From contig NC_089990.1 of the NCBI RefSeq assembly GCF_036417845.1, forward strand, positions 2,182,001 through 2,246,000: a DNA stretch of 64,000 nt. Direction: 5' to 3'. This DNA is from Apteryx mantelli (lineage: Eukaryota; Chordata; Aves; Apterygiformes; Apterygidae). Positions 23,046-33,120 of this stretch are shown here, in pieces. Each line of letters opens with the position of its first letter. Within the stretch, counting starts at the first letter, position 1. Under the pieces are notes generated by a model. It was given only the letters and a program-made list of their open reading frames with translations, did not search any database and was not told where the DNA came from. The translations under genes were made by a program, and so were the position numbers.

Positions 23046-24083
23046 TTACGAAGGGACCACGGACAGATTCCCGTTCTCCTTGTGGCTTTCTCCAAAGGGT
23101 TCCTCGTCTTTCTCTTTTATGGAGAACTTTTTCCTGAATGCTTGCGATATGCTGGAGGAAGAGGCCTTCCTAAACGTGGTGAGTCTCTTCCGAAAGTTGC
23201 CCCCGGAGAAGAAATAGAGGAGGGGGTCAAAGCAACAGTTGGAAGCGGCCAGGGGCAGCGTGACGACCACGGCCTTCTGCAAGTAGATGGCGTCCTCGCA
23301 GCTGGCGTTCTTCAGCCTCAGCACGTGGAGATGGACAGTGCGCAGGATGTGGTAGGGGGTGAAGCTCACCAGGAAGGTAGCTGTCACGATGATGATCATC
23401 CAGACGGCTTTCTTGCGGGTAGCCTGATTCTTCTTCAAGGAGTTTTTCAGCAAGGTCCGTATGATCATGGTGTAGCAGATCGTTATGACGACAAAGGGGA
23501 AAATGAAGCCCACAAACAGGGCAATAAAATCCAGGATCACGATTAGATTTGTCTTATGGGAATTTTCGGGAGGCTCGAAGCACTTGGTCTTGTTGCCGTG
23601 TTCGTAACTTCCGTTGCGTAGAAAGGGAGCGCTCGTCAGGGTAACGAAAATCCAGATGCCAGCGCAGACCAATTTAGCCTTTTTCTCCGTTACCAGGTTG
23701 ATGTTCTGGACTGGAAAAACGATGGCTATGCAACGGAAGAAGCTCATCGCAGTCATGAAAAAAATGCTGCAATACAGGTTGACGTACAGCGCGTACGAAC
23801 TGATCCTGCATAAGAAGTCACTGAAGAACCAGTTTCCTTTGTGGACGTAATAGACAACCCGAAGAGGCAGCGTGCAAACACACAGAAAGTCAGAAACGGC
23901 AAGGTTAAGCATGTATATCTGGAAGGCTGTCTTCTGCCGGTATGTTTTTATGAGCACATACAGGACGACGCCGTTTCCCACAAAGCCCATAATGGAGATC
24001 ATGGAGTACAACGTGGAGTACACTCTGTTGCGGAAGTCATCGATGGCGTGGTGGCACGACAAGTTATCAGACAGGACGGTCAT
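23046..24083 (-). CDS. CYSLTR1: Cysteinyl leukotriene receptor 1 (class A GPCR), intact
   Basis: This is a seven-transmembrane plasma-membrane receptor for cysteinyl leukotrienes, chiefly LTD4. The family usually signals through Gq and calcium in smooth muscle and leukocytes. The 345-residue product resembles mammalian CYSLTR1 (about 337 aa) along nearly its whole length. Visible landmarks are the TM1 GN motif (N37), the TM2 LAVSD motif (D65), and a disulfide pair C92 in TM3 and C168 in loop 2. The DRY position reads FRC (116-118), as in CYSLTR1. TM6 has FTPYH (241-245) and TM7 has DPLLY (286-290) in place of NPxxY. Possible N-glycosylation sites are N7, N157, N164 and N259. The start is the ATG at 24083-24081, with A at -3. 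The open frame extends 11 codons upstream but holds only a TTG there. The Ser/Lys-rich tail (about 305-345) differs most from mammals. The whole CDS is one exon with no frameshift. Family assignment is very secure. Confidence 0.97.
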   Translation of the reverse strand: MTVLSDNLSCHHAIDDFRNRVYSTLYSMISIMGFVGNGVVLYVLIKTYRQKTAFQIYMLNLAVSDFLCVCTLPLRVVYYVHKGNWFFSDFLCRISSYALYVNLYCSIFFMTAMSFFRCIAIVFPVQNINLVTEKKAKLVCAGIWIFVTLTSAPFLRNGSYEHGNKTKCFEPPENSHKTNLIVILDFIALFVGFIFPFVVITICYTMIIRTLLKNSLKKNQATRKKAVWMIIIVTATFLVSFTPYHILRTVHLHVLRLKNASCEDAIYLQKAVVVTLPLAASNCCFDPLLYFFSGGNFRKRLTTFRKASSSSISQAFRKKFSIKEKDEEPFGESHKENGNLSVVPS

Positions 24084-24128
24084 GTTTCCTGGGCGATGAC
24101 CGATTTTGCTTGGCAATGAATTTCAGGC
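24084..24128 (-). other. CYSLTR1: 5' UTR part of the CYSLTR1 coding exon, with splice acceptor
   Basis: Read on the minus strand, a pyrimidine-rich run (CTCACTTTTTCATCCTTAG) ends in AG at 24130-24129, and the exon then begins at 24128. That leaves 45 nt of 5' UTR before the ATG. Vertebrate CYSLTR1 has non-coding upstream exons joined to a single coding exon, so this layout is expected. The site itself is seen in the sequence; its use is inferred. Confidence 0.7.
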
Positions 24129-27100
24129 CTAAGGATGAAAAAGTGAGGTGAGTGATATAAAGCAGCACATGAACATAAAACACAGTTATTAAATAGGAAA
24201 AAACCCTATAATCCCTCTTTTACAGGGGAGAGCAGCAAGGAAGGGATGTGGATCTCTACAGACCTAATGTATTAGGTATGTGTTATTATAATTATTCACA
24301 GAAAAACTATAGCTACTGTTCTTAAGCTCTGAGATGAGGAGCTGCATTTTCAGAAGTCCTCAGCAGAGGCTGCATCCTTCCTCCTCTGAAGTCTCAGCAA
24401 CGTTTCCTCCACAGGCTACCTGTGGCAGAGCTCAGACCGCTGCTGGGAGCTTCTGAAAAGCCCCTGCCCTAAAGCTCTGAAGCCCTCTTAGATCTCCATA
24501 CCTCACGGAGCAGTAAGGAATACATCCCCGCCGCCACGACCGCCAGCCCACGATCAGCAATAGGACTGAGGGGAGATACCGCACAAGGTCTGACTCCCGG
24601 GGAGCCAAAGCAGCTATTCATCGAGATGGGAGCGAGGAATAAGGGAGGTGACAGTAGCAATACGCAGTTTAAAATCCAAAGACCAAATCTAGTTGCTAAT
24701 AACTGTTCCGTTCTCCCTCTCTACATTGTCCGGCAAATGCTGGCTCCCATCTCCAAGCCTGCCTGGGCAAGGACAGATCCCTGTAGGGAAAAGTCCACAG
24801 GATGGGTCTTGAAACAGTAAAAAAAGTAGTCAAAGAAGCCTTTTTCCAGAAAAACAAACAAACAACGAAACAGAGAGTTAGAGATCCTTTGCAGAGCTTG
24901 GAAGACGATCCCAAGGCAGAGGCTGCTCAGTGCATGAACAGATGTGCATCAGCTGCCCCAATTTTTCTGCCTTGCTCTCCTCCATTCACAGCTAGCAACA
25001 TTTTTTAACTTGCTGTGCTCATAAAAACTTTTTGTTATTAGCCTTGGAAAAGATATCATATGTGGTATCTGAAGAATGCAAAGGATAGCTACAATGCGCA
25101 GGAAATGCCTGGGCTCCGATCTCGCTCCCTGCCTTTGCGGAGGTGCCGCCAGGAGCCGCGACGCTCCCCGGACACAGCGGGAAGCCGCAGCGGGGCTCAG
25201 GCCTCCCTGCAGACAGGACGACCCTCTGGGTTCGGAGACACCCGGAACACCTAGGCAGCTCCCGAGCGAAGGGTTTGCGTCTGCATGCTGCTTTGAGTGA
25301 CATCCCAAGAGTGCGGTTTTCCAAAGCAGTCGGTCCCTAGGGCCAGAATTCGGCTTTCAGGTCTGCTCAGCTGTTCTTTCTTGAAGATTTACCATTTCAT
25401 TTAAGTATCCATTTGCACGCAGGGAGATAGCAGACTCCTAATTGGGATTTTCCCAAAGTAAAGCAAGAGCAAAACATACCCTTACATGTTTTTCTCATTC
25501 ATTTTCAGTATCTCATGGTTCAGATAAATGAGCTCAGATTGCAAGTGAGATTCTGTAAAACCCTGATCATCAGAAGCACCCAATACAAGCAGCGAAATAA
25601 CGTGACTTGAAACAACAAGGATGAAGGTAACAGCGGGGACAAGATTGGTTATGAGAACACACACATTACGGACGTGTTCAAAACTGATGTTGAGGGCACG
25701 TGTTTTCATCAGTGACAGCAGCTGGGCACCGTTGGGGTACGACCACCTCCCAAGTCACTCTGTCTCCACGACACACCGGGAATTCAGAGCCAAAGCGGGA
25801 TGCTCAAGGCTGCCAGGTTTCAGGCAAGTCTCAGCTCTCTGAGAATCTGCAGTCTTAAAATAACCCTTTGAGTATCCGCAATGTACAAAACACATTAAAG
25901 CTCAACAGATGTCAACGAGCACAGATGTGACGGGAAGCAAAATCTGCCACAGTAGATGATGTTTTTTTCCCCCTTTGACTATTTATGGGCAGGTATGTGT
26001 GTGCAAGTGAGAGCCTGTGTGGCGGCACAAAGATCTCCGGGCAAAGGAGGCAACGAAGATGCAACGCAGCTCTGCTCGGCTCTGCCGAGTCTCACATCAG
26101 CACACTATATGTCACCGTTTACAGCTCACCTTGGCTTGGTGAACTCTGGCATAAATGAAGTTTATGCCTAGAGATGCTCACTGCAAATAACCCATTAACC
26201 AGCAATGTTTTGCAGCAGGGGAAGGCAACGAGTTTGCCACGGTTTCTTCTTCCCCTGCTGCCGCAAGCACGGCCTCGCGGCAGCCCGTTCCTGCGCTTGC
26301 AGGACGGCCGGGACCGAACGCGCAGAGCAGCAGGAGACCCGCGGCCCGATGCCCTGGGCACCACGATGCCCCCGCGAGAGCCTCCCCCGCCAGACCCTCC
26401 TGCTTTGCGGCGCCCCTGCGGCAACGCGGCGGTGGTGCGGTGCGGGGAGGAGGTGCCCCCCTCGGGGTCCGCAGTCGCCCGAGGTCTGCACTTCAGGCAC
26501 GCAGGTCACCAGAAAAGCATCACTCCCATAATGTTTTAAAATTCCAGAGATATGGCGAAGAATAAGCTTGCAGTGATGTTTTTCTGGTTCTAACAAATTG
26601 CTCGGGGCAGAGAGAATGCAATAGTCTGAGCAGAGCTGCCTGATCCCCTCTCGTGGTTTATCTGCCCAGATAATCTGACCCAGGTGATCGTACTCTCACT
26701 GCCGCTACCCTTATCACCGCGCCGATGCCTAGCGGCCCGACCTGCAGAGCACACTGCAGCGCTGCGCACCCTCCGAACGCAGGGCGAGAGATTACCGTCT
26801 CAATTAGCTCACGAAAACCTATGCAGATAAAAATCTGTATACTACCAAGACATCATGTAACAGTTCTTTCTCAGACTTAAAAAAAAAAACCAACCCAAGA
26901 TGTTTGAGATTACGAGGCTGGTATGACCTCTTTTGCATATTGGATCCCCCCCCCCCCATCTTTAGACAGATACGATCATTACCAAGAATGAACAGAAAAG
27001 GGGACAAACTAGGCTGGGTGGATAAACTAAAAAAGTCGCACATAAAAGCAATGATATCCTGCAAATCCCACCGAAGGAAAGAGAAGCCGGTGGGAAGCCA

Positions 27101-28442
27101 TGCGGCAGCACCGCGAGCTCTGGCACTGCAGGTTGAACGCAACCCACCCTTCTCGCAGGTGGGTCCAAACACGGCAACTTCAGGTCCAAATTTATTTCTG
27201 CCTTTTGAGATGGCAGTAGCAAAACATGCTGACAGATGTTACATCTCACGGCAGCCCCCTTTCTGCCCCGAGGATTCCTCTCCCTTAGGCCAGCTTAGCT
27301 ATCCTCTCTAAAAGATAGATAGCCAAGAGATACTGCTAAATGCCTCAGCTCAGCATTTGCTCATTAGCTAAACTTTCTTATTTAATCTCTAAGCCACACA
27401 CTTTCTAAGGGGTAATGACCTGGATTATAGACTTTTTTTCCTCCTTTGAGGACTAAATTTCAGTCTTTCAGCTGCTCTTAAAAACACCAGCAAACAAACA
27501 GTGAGCAACCCTACAGAGTAGTATTTTAAAAGGCATCTTAGACCTGATATCTATCATGTTTCTAAACATAACTTAAAATGTCTTTTGTAACCAAAGCGAA
27601 AACTGATGCAATTGATACAAACAGCTAAAGCACTGGAGAGCTCCAAATATACAAATGTATCTGTTAAAAAAGAGAAAAAAGTTTCCCAGATGGGGCTTGA
27701 GGTCAGGTTTGCACCGTATCAAACGAAGACAAGTATCAATTTACCACTTTTTATTTGTCTACTCACAGTTCATTGAGCCGTTTACTGATGTGCTGGTGAA
27801 TCCAGCTAATTGGGAACGTACACAGCTGAGAGAGAAAAGCCACAGCTGAAGAAGGAAAACACCCGCACCGAGGCTAAACCCTAAGCAACTAAGGCATGAT
27901 TCAGTTCTGTAATTCTCCGAGTTTCACGCAGCACAGCTAGATCCGGACCATCAGCAGATGTCACTAAAATTTAATTATGCAGTCAAAAAAAAAAAAAATC
28001 ATACCCCCGAGGAAGATGCCATCGCTCGTTTTAGGCTTGCGATGAGCAGCGGCACGAAGCCTCAGCGGGATTTAACCCGCCGCGGAGGAGACACGAGAGC
28101 CGCCCCAAGCCCCTCCGCGGGGCAGCGGGAGCCGAGCCCGGCGCCGGCGGAGGTTCGGGCTCCGCGAGCGGAGCGAGGCAGAAGCCGGGGGGCAGCGGAG
28201 CCCCGCGAGCCGCCCGCCGCCACGGAGCGGAGCAGAGCAGAGCGGCCGCCGCGTCCGCCCCGTCGGGCTGCGGCCGGGGCTCGGCGCTGCGCGGCGGGCG
28301 GTCGCCCTGGTCCGGGGGGCTGCCCGGGGCCGCGGCCGTCGGGGGAGCCCCGGTGCGGCCTTCCTCCCCCCTTCCCCATGCCCGGGGGGGGGGCAGCGGC
28401 CCCCGGCGAGCACGGCGCTGGGCTGAGCGCAGCCCCACTTAC
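24129..28442 (-). other. Presumed CYSLTR1 5' intron region
   Basis: No credible coding sequence is present between the receptor exon and the 28-kb CpG island. The region is mixed AT/GC, with a more CpG-rich patch at about 26.2-26.5 kb and a short C-run near 26946-26957. Apart from the candidate exon at 26131-26180, I see nothing that can be named. Confidence 0.4.
26131..26180 (-). other. Candidate internal non-coding exon of CYSLTR1
   Basis: On the minus strand a TTATTTGCAG acceptor ends at 26181, and a strong CCAAG|GTGAGC donor follows at 26130|26129. Together they bound a 50-nt segment. It lies between the coding exon (acceptor at 24129) and the CpG-island donor at 28442, so it could be a spliced 5' UTR exon. 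There is no coding evidence, and chance pairing of splice-like motifs is possible. Confidence 0.3.
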
Positions 28443-28870
28443 CGCCGAGCCGAGCGGAGCCGGACGGACGCGGTCGCGGAGCTCTGCCCGCGCAGCCCCT
28501 CCGCCGCCCTCCTTAAGCCGCGGCGCGCCCCGGGGAGGGGCTTGGTCCGCCCGCCCCGGCCCGGCCCCGGCTCCTCCCGGCCGCCCCCGTCCCCTCGGGG
28601 CCGCCCCGTCCGCCCCCCCCGGCGCCACGCTGCTCCTCGCCTCTCCCGGGGCTTCCCGAGGTGGCCAAACCGGAGCTCGCGCCCGTGCTGGAGGCTCCCG
28701 CCGGGCCTTCAGGACGGACGGGAGGTGCAGAAGGCCGCCGGGGTGTCGGGGTGTTGGGGAGGCGGCTGTCACCCCGGCGAACGCCCCCGGCTGCGGCGCC
28801 GTCGCCTCCCGTGCGCAGGGCGACGAGGAAGCTCTTTCCGGGCACGTTTCACTGCCGGAAGGGTTTGTCC
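28030..28870. promoter_or_regulatory. CpG island, probable distal CYSLTR1 promoter
   Basis: This is a compact block of very high GC with frequent CpG, flanked by much less CpG-rich DNA on the left. It contains a consensus minus-strand splice donor (28443|28442) pointing towards CYSLTR1. No clear TATA box is visible. Long open frames cross it on both strands, but they are the usual consequence of GC-rich, stop-poor DNA. Assignment to CYSLTR1 rests on position and strand only. It could instead start an unannotated transcript. Confidence 0.5.
28443..28520 (-). other. Candidate non-coding first exon with consensus donor
   Basis: Minus-strand sequence reads CTCGGCG|GTAAGTGGGG, a near-ideal splice donor whose GT is at 28442-28441. 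It lies inside the CpG island. The right-hand (5') limit is only a guess because no start-site element is obvious. Joining to the acceptor at 24129, directly or through 26131-26180, would give a spliced 5' UTR for CYSLTR1 with an intron of about 4.3 kb. Confidence 0.4.
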
Positions 28871-31870
28871 GGCAGCACGATGCCTCCAGGTTGTACCGGC
28901 CATGCCCCCGTACCATTGAAGGACCACCAGGCGCTGCGCCGTACAGACTGTTATCCTCCGTGCATCCCGGGTTTCCGAGACCCATTGGATGCGGCTGTCC
29001 CCAGATGATGCCCTGTCCGGCTCCTTTTCGATGGGCAGGCGGCTCCACAGCTTTCCTGCACGGTCGGGTGACTCTGCTTGGCCAAGCTTTGAGCTGTTTT
29101 TCCCGAATTGGCCCCATTTTGATGGCTGTTTTCTGAGCTTTTGCAACCCCCTGCCTCTCCGGCTGGCTGAGGGAGGACAGCCGGGCTCTTTGCACAGCTC
29201 CACCCCAACGCGTTCCAAAGCGGTGGAGCGTGCGACTAGGAAAAAGTGTTATTTCAAGAGCGTTGTGGAGCGGCAGCTGCAGACGGACCCACTCCAGCTG
29301 CGCAGCAGCATCGGGACAGGGGCCCCCGGGTCACCGAGACGCTCGTGCTGAGAGCAATCTAGGCAGTTTGCAAAATAAGGAGGGAACTCGGTAGAGAACA
29401 ACCGAAATAATAGTGCAGTGCATGCACAAAACCCTAGGGACCGCAGCGCAGCGTGGCATACCTGTGAAACGCAGCGATGCAGGGTGCCGGGGCCGCCGCT
29501 TCTGCTGGGGATCGAACCGCCAGCGTGCGTGGCGTGTCACTGTGCAGCGCGAACCTGCACGGACAGAGGCAGATCTTTGCCCAACATCGCAAGTCACCTT
29601 GCCAAGAAGTCCCCACCCACGCGCTGACAAGCCTCCACGCGCTTCGCTGCTCATCTGCTTGTAAAATGAAACGGGAGGTCACACGTACACGCTCCGTGCT
29701 GGGTTCTAGCCGCGCTGGGTCGACGTACGCGGCCAAAGAGGTTTCTGCTGCGCAGGAGGTAGCAGTGAGGGCAACCCTGCACGGCGCTGGAAACGTGGGG
29801 TCACCCAGCCCGGTGCAGAATCGGGTTTCCCGATGGATCGGGTGGAGGCACCTGGGACACCCGCATGCAGCGCGGCCCTTTGGGGCACCCCCTTGGCATC
29901 GCCCCCGCCAGCACCCGCGTTTCCGAGGGGCCCGGGGGGGCGGCAGGGCTGTGCGTGCCCTGCGGAGCTCTCTGCTGCTCCTGCCTCCGAGCGGGAGGCT
30001 TACGCAGACGGGGATGCTGGGACACTCTCGTGGCCAAGGAACGGCTCTGAAGGTCAGCTGGGAGCAGGGAAGGTGATTTTCTTCCCTGTGATTTCGAGGG
30101 ACAGCTGTTACTCTTATTTTACTATCTTTAGCTTCTCATGGGGAAAATAAATTCTTGCTTAGTAAATATTAGTGCAACTTCCCCGGAATTAAGGGCTCAC
30201 TTCCAGAGCTACAGGCACAGAAGAGGACAGCAGCCGAGCGATCACGTGCACGCTGCTCCCCGCTGCAGCACGCAGGGCTCGTGCGCGGCCTCCCGCTCCC
30301 GGGGCATCGCTGCCGTGCCGAAGATCGCGCCGAGCGGGCGCCGTCCCTCTGCACGTCCCTGCCTGCCCGTGAGGGTGCCCTGGACTTCCCGAGCCAGCGG
30401 CCCGTTCCCCAGGCAAAGGACTTTCCGAAGCTGCTATTTTCTGGTGCGATCGGCCTTCGAGCACACAACCTGATGGGAAGGGGAGAGACGGGGAAGACAG
30501 GGAAGCATGTGGACGTGGGAGAGGGAAGGGAGGCTGCTTCCAGCCCTGTCTCCTGCGTGAGGAAGCCCAGACCGCATCGTCCCTGCATGTGTGCACGTAC
30601 AGTCCCGTACCTCTTCCCGAAGGGAAATTCCTGCCCTGGTTCTCCTGGTACTAGTGCTTGACTCAAGCACCTCACGTGACTTTTCTGTAGCTCTCCGCTT
30701 TCTTGTAAGGGGTTTCCATGCTTTCGGTTCTGCTGCAGCAGCGTGCAGTAGCTCCTGGCCCATCGCCACGCGGCGATGCCTGGACGTGACAGCGTCCCAG
30801 GCTTCCCGGGAGCAGCGGGGAGATCCTGGCTCTCGGCCCAGCGCCCGTGGGTGCTTGCCCCGAAGGCAGGCACGCGTCGGGGCCGCAGTGGGCCAGTGGC
30901 ACCCGGGCGCCGCGGGGGGCCGCGGAGGTGCAGAGCTCCTGAATCACCGTCACGCGCTGCGGGATGCATTAACGCCACTTCCCAAAGGGCCCTAAGGACA
31001 GATCTTGCCACTTTGAACCTTTTAAATAAGCGGTTTAGCATGGAGTAAATATCACCACGTGGAGAAACTCATTATTGCTCTCTAGGAACGAGCCCCAAGC
31101 AAGGTGAACAACACGCTGGTACCTGCTGCCCTGGAGGTGCCCTGATGGCTGTTTGGAGACTGCGTTACTGCAGTTCCCGAATGGGCCGGACAGTTTTGGG
31201 TTCGTATTTGTGCATTTTGTTGAAGCACCTCTGCACTCAGCCGCTGCAAGCTGCAATTTGCCATTTTCTTACTCTCCCTTCCTCACTGTTTCGCACAGCG
31301 CAGGAAAAGCAGAGGTTTGGAGAGTGGCTGAGCGTAATGGAGCAGCACTTGTCCGCCTGGAGCGGTGCCTGGAGCTCCAGAGCTGCCCCCGCCGGGCTAT
31401 GCCACAGCTCGGAGCAGAACGGCAAAGGCGGCGGTGCCTGTTTGCTCCGGCCGAGATGCCACGTCTCCTTTCAGTGCTTCCGCTCGCCCCTCTCCCGCCC
31501 TGATGTGCGGTCCCTGTCCCGGAAGGGTTTCCCGCTGGGCAACCTGGCAGTCCGCACCGGCCCCTGTTTCCGTAGGGGTCCGTGATGCTTCTGCCTCTGC
31601 GCACATAGCCCATGCCGCTGCTTTTCGTGATGTGCACCTGGAGCAGAAGTCCTTTCATTTCAGGCAGAGCCACGGCGCTGTGCAGGCGGCAGTTCCCTTT
31701 TTGCAGCGCTCTTTAGGAACGGTGAAGGTGTGAGACGGGGAAGCACACCTCGCCCATCCGCCTCCCAGGCGGGAGCCGTGCCGTGCTCTCCGAGCCTGCC
31801 CTGCGCACAGAGAAACCCGCCTGGCCTGCAAGAACCCCGCGGCAGCACTTTAGGAGCAGCCAAACAAGAG
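28871..31870. other. Intergenic, moderately CpG-rich, no gene seen
   Basis: Many open frames cross on both strands, but none resembles a known protein. The region is upstream of the presumed CYSLTR1 promoter and could hold regulatory elements. Confidence 0.4.
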
Positions 31871-32093
31871 GATCACAGGAGCATTCAAGTCGGAGGGGAC
31901 CTCAGGAGGCCTCCGGTCCAACCTCCTGCTCACGCCAAGATGAAGTTGCTCAGGGCTTTCTACCATCCAGTCTTGAAGACCTTGAAGGACAGAGGCGGCC
32001 CCTCTCTGGGCAACCTGATCCACCGCTTGACACCTCCCACGCTGCGAAGCCTTTTCAGGAGTTGGCTTCAGCTGTACCCTGCATCTTGGTGTT
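31871..32093 (-). mobile_element. CR1 LINE 3' fragment
   Basis: Plus-strand sequence follows the reverse complement of the CR1 3' region. GATCACAGGAGCATTCAAGTC and GGAGGGGACCTCAGGAGG come first, then TCCAACCTCCTGCTCA, TCTCTGGGCAACCTGATCCA and the degraded GCTTGACACCTCCCACGCTG... CTTTTC. It is 5'-truncated, as CR1 copies usually are, and moderately diverged. The element ends against a pyrimidine-rich tandem duplication. Confidence 0.9.
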
Positions 32094-32162
32094 ACTCCAT
32101 TTTGCCATTCCTTCTGCTTTTGTTGCTACTTCATTTTGCCATTCCTTCTGCTTTTTGCTGCT
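32094..32162. repeat. Two tandem 34-35-bp copies in a pyrimidine tract
   Basis: Copies at 32094-32127 and 32128-32162 (ACTCCATTTTGCCATTCC... TTGCT) differ at a few positions. They open a T/C-rich stretch that continues to about 32230, directly abutting the CR1 fragment. Confidence 0.8.
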
Positions 32163-32759
32163 CGGTTTTGTTATACCTTCTCCTTTTCTGCTGCTCCTTC
32201 TCCTTTTTTTTCTTTTTTTATTTCTCCTTGTTCTCAAGAACAGGAAGATTCCTAGCTGCAAGGACGGAGTGGAGGTGGCTTGGGGACCGGGGGAGGCTGC
32301 TGTCTGCTCCGGCTCTGCTGGAAGTTCCCATGCTGGAGAATGTTTCAGGCTGCAGTGTGGGCTGTGCAGTCTATCCCCACTGCCATACAGCCACGTCCAT
32401 GCCATCTGTCACCCAGGGTATCTAACCCCGCTTCTTGGCTCCCTGCTGCCCCGTGGAGGCGCCTATACTACTTTCAAATATGAGCTGGCTCATACGGAGC
32501 CAACCGTGATGTCCGTGCCCTGCAGCTATAGCTCCGGGTTTAGCCTGGGCATGTGGGGGATGTGGAGGCCTTAGCAAGATCTCCCTAGGTTGGTGGTGCG
32601 GAGCGTGAAAACCCGTTCTCAGGAGTCCACGGATCGGTTGGGATGAGAAGGACTCCAGTCTGCAGTCAGTGCACTCGATGGCTCTGGGGTGAGGATGGGG
32701 GGAGTTACTAAGAGAAGATGATAAGCTCAAGGATATTTTTCTAGCGCAGTAGCTGAGAG

Positions 32760-33120
32760 CACGCTTGTGCTCTGAGGGGGAAATCCTGTTCAGAAATGGG
32801 AGCTCAAAGAAACAAGGGGGAAGATGTAAGAAACTGTGAATTCAGAAGATAAAGCAGAGGAGGATGAGGTGAGAGTGGAAGGCAGAAAGTCAGAAAACTA
32901 AAGGAGGTGAGAAACCTCCGTGTCAAAACACAAGACAGTGGTCGAGTTCGAAAGAGGAGGGACAACCAAAAACCTTGCACGATGGGGGTGGGGGATAGGG
33001 TGACCGCTGGACGCCGAGGGAAGAGAGAGGAAGGAAGAGACTTGCAGGGCACTTTGGGAGGGGGATGGAGTTCGAGCGGGGAACCAGAGCTGCACGTAGG
33101 GGTTGGGGACGGAAGGGTGG
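32760..33120. other. Purine-rich strand-asymmetric tract
   Basis: The plus strand is strongly enriched in A and G over roughly 360 bp, with GGAGG, GAAAG and GGGGGA clusters. There is no coding or transposon signal. Confidence 0.6.

Noticed and set aside
24084..24116. Upstream extension of CYSLTR1 from a TTG
   Set aside because: TTG is not a normal vertebrate start. A good ATG follows 11 codons later and fits family length.
27958..29195. Overlapping plus (392 codons) and minus (377 codons) frames
   Set aside because: Both strands are open across a CpG island; the composition is Arg/Pro/Ala/Gly-rich and not protein-like. It is stop-poor GC DNA.
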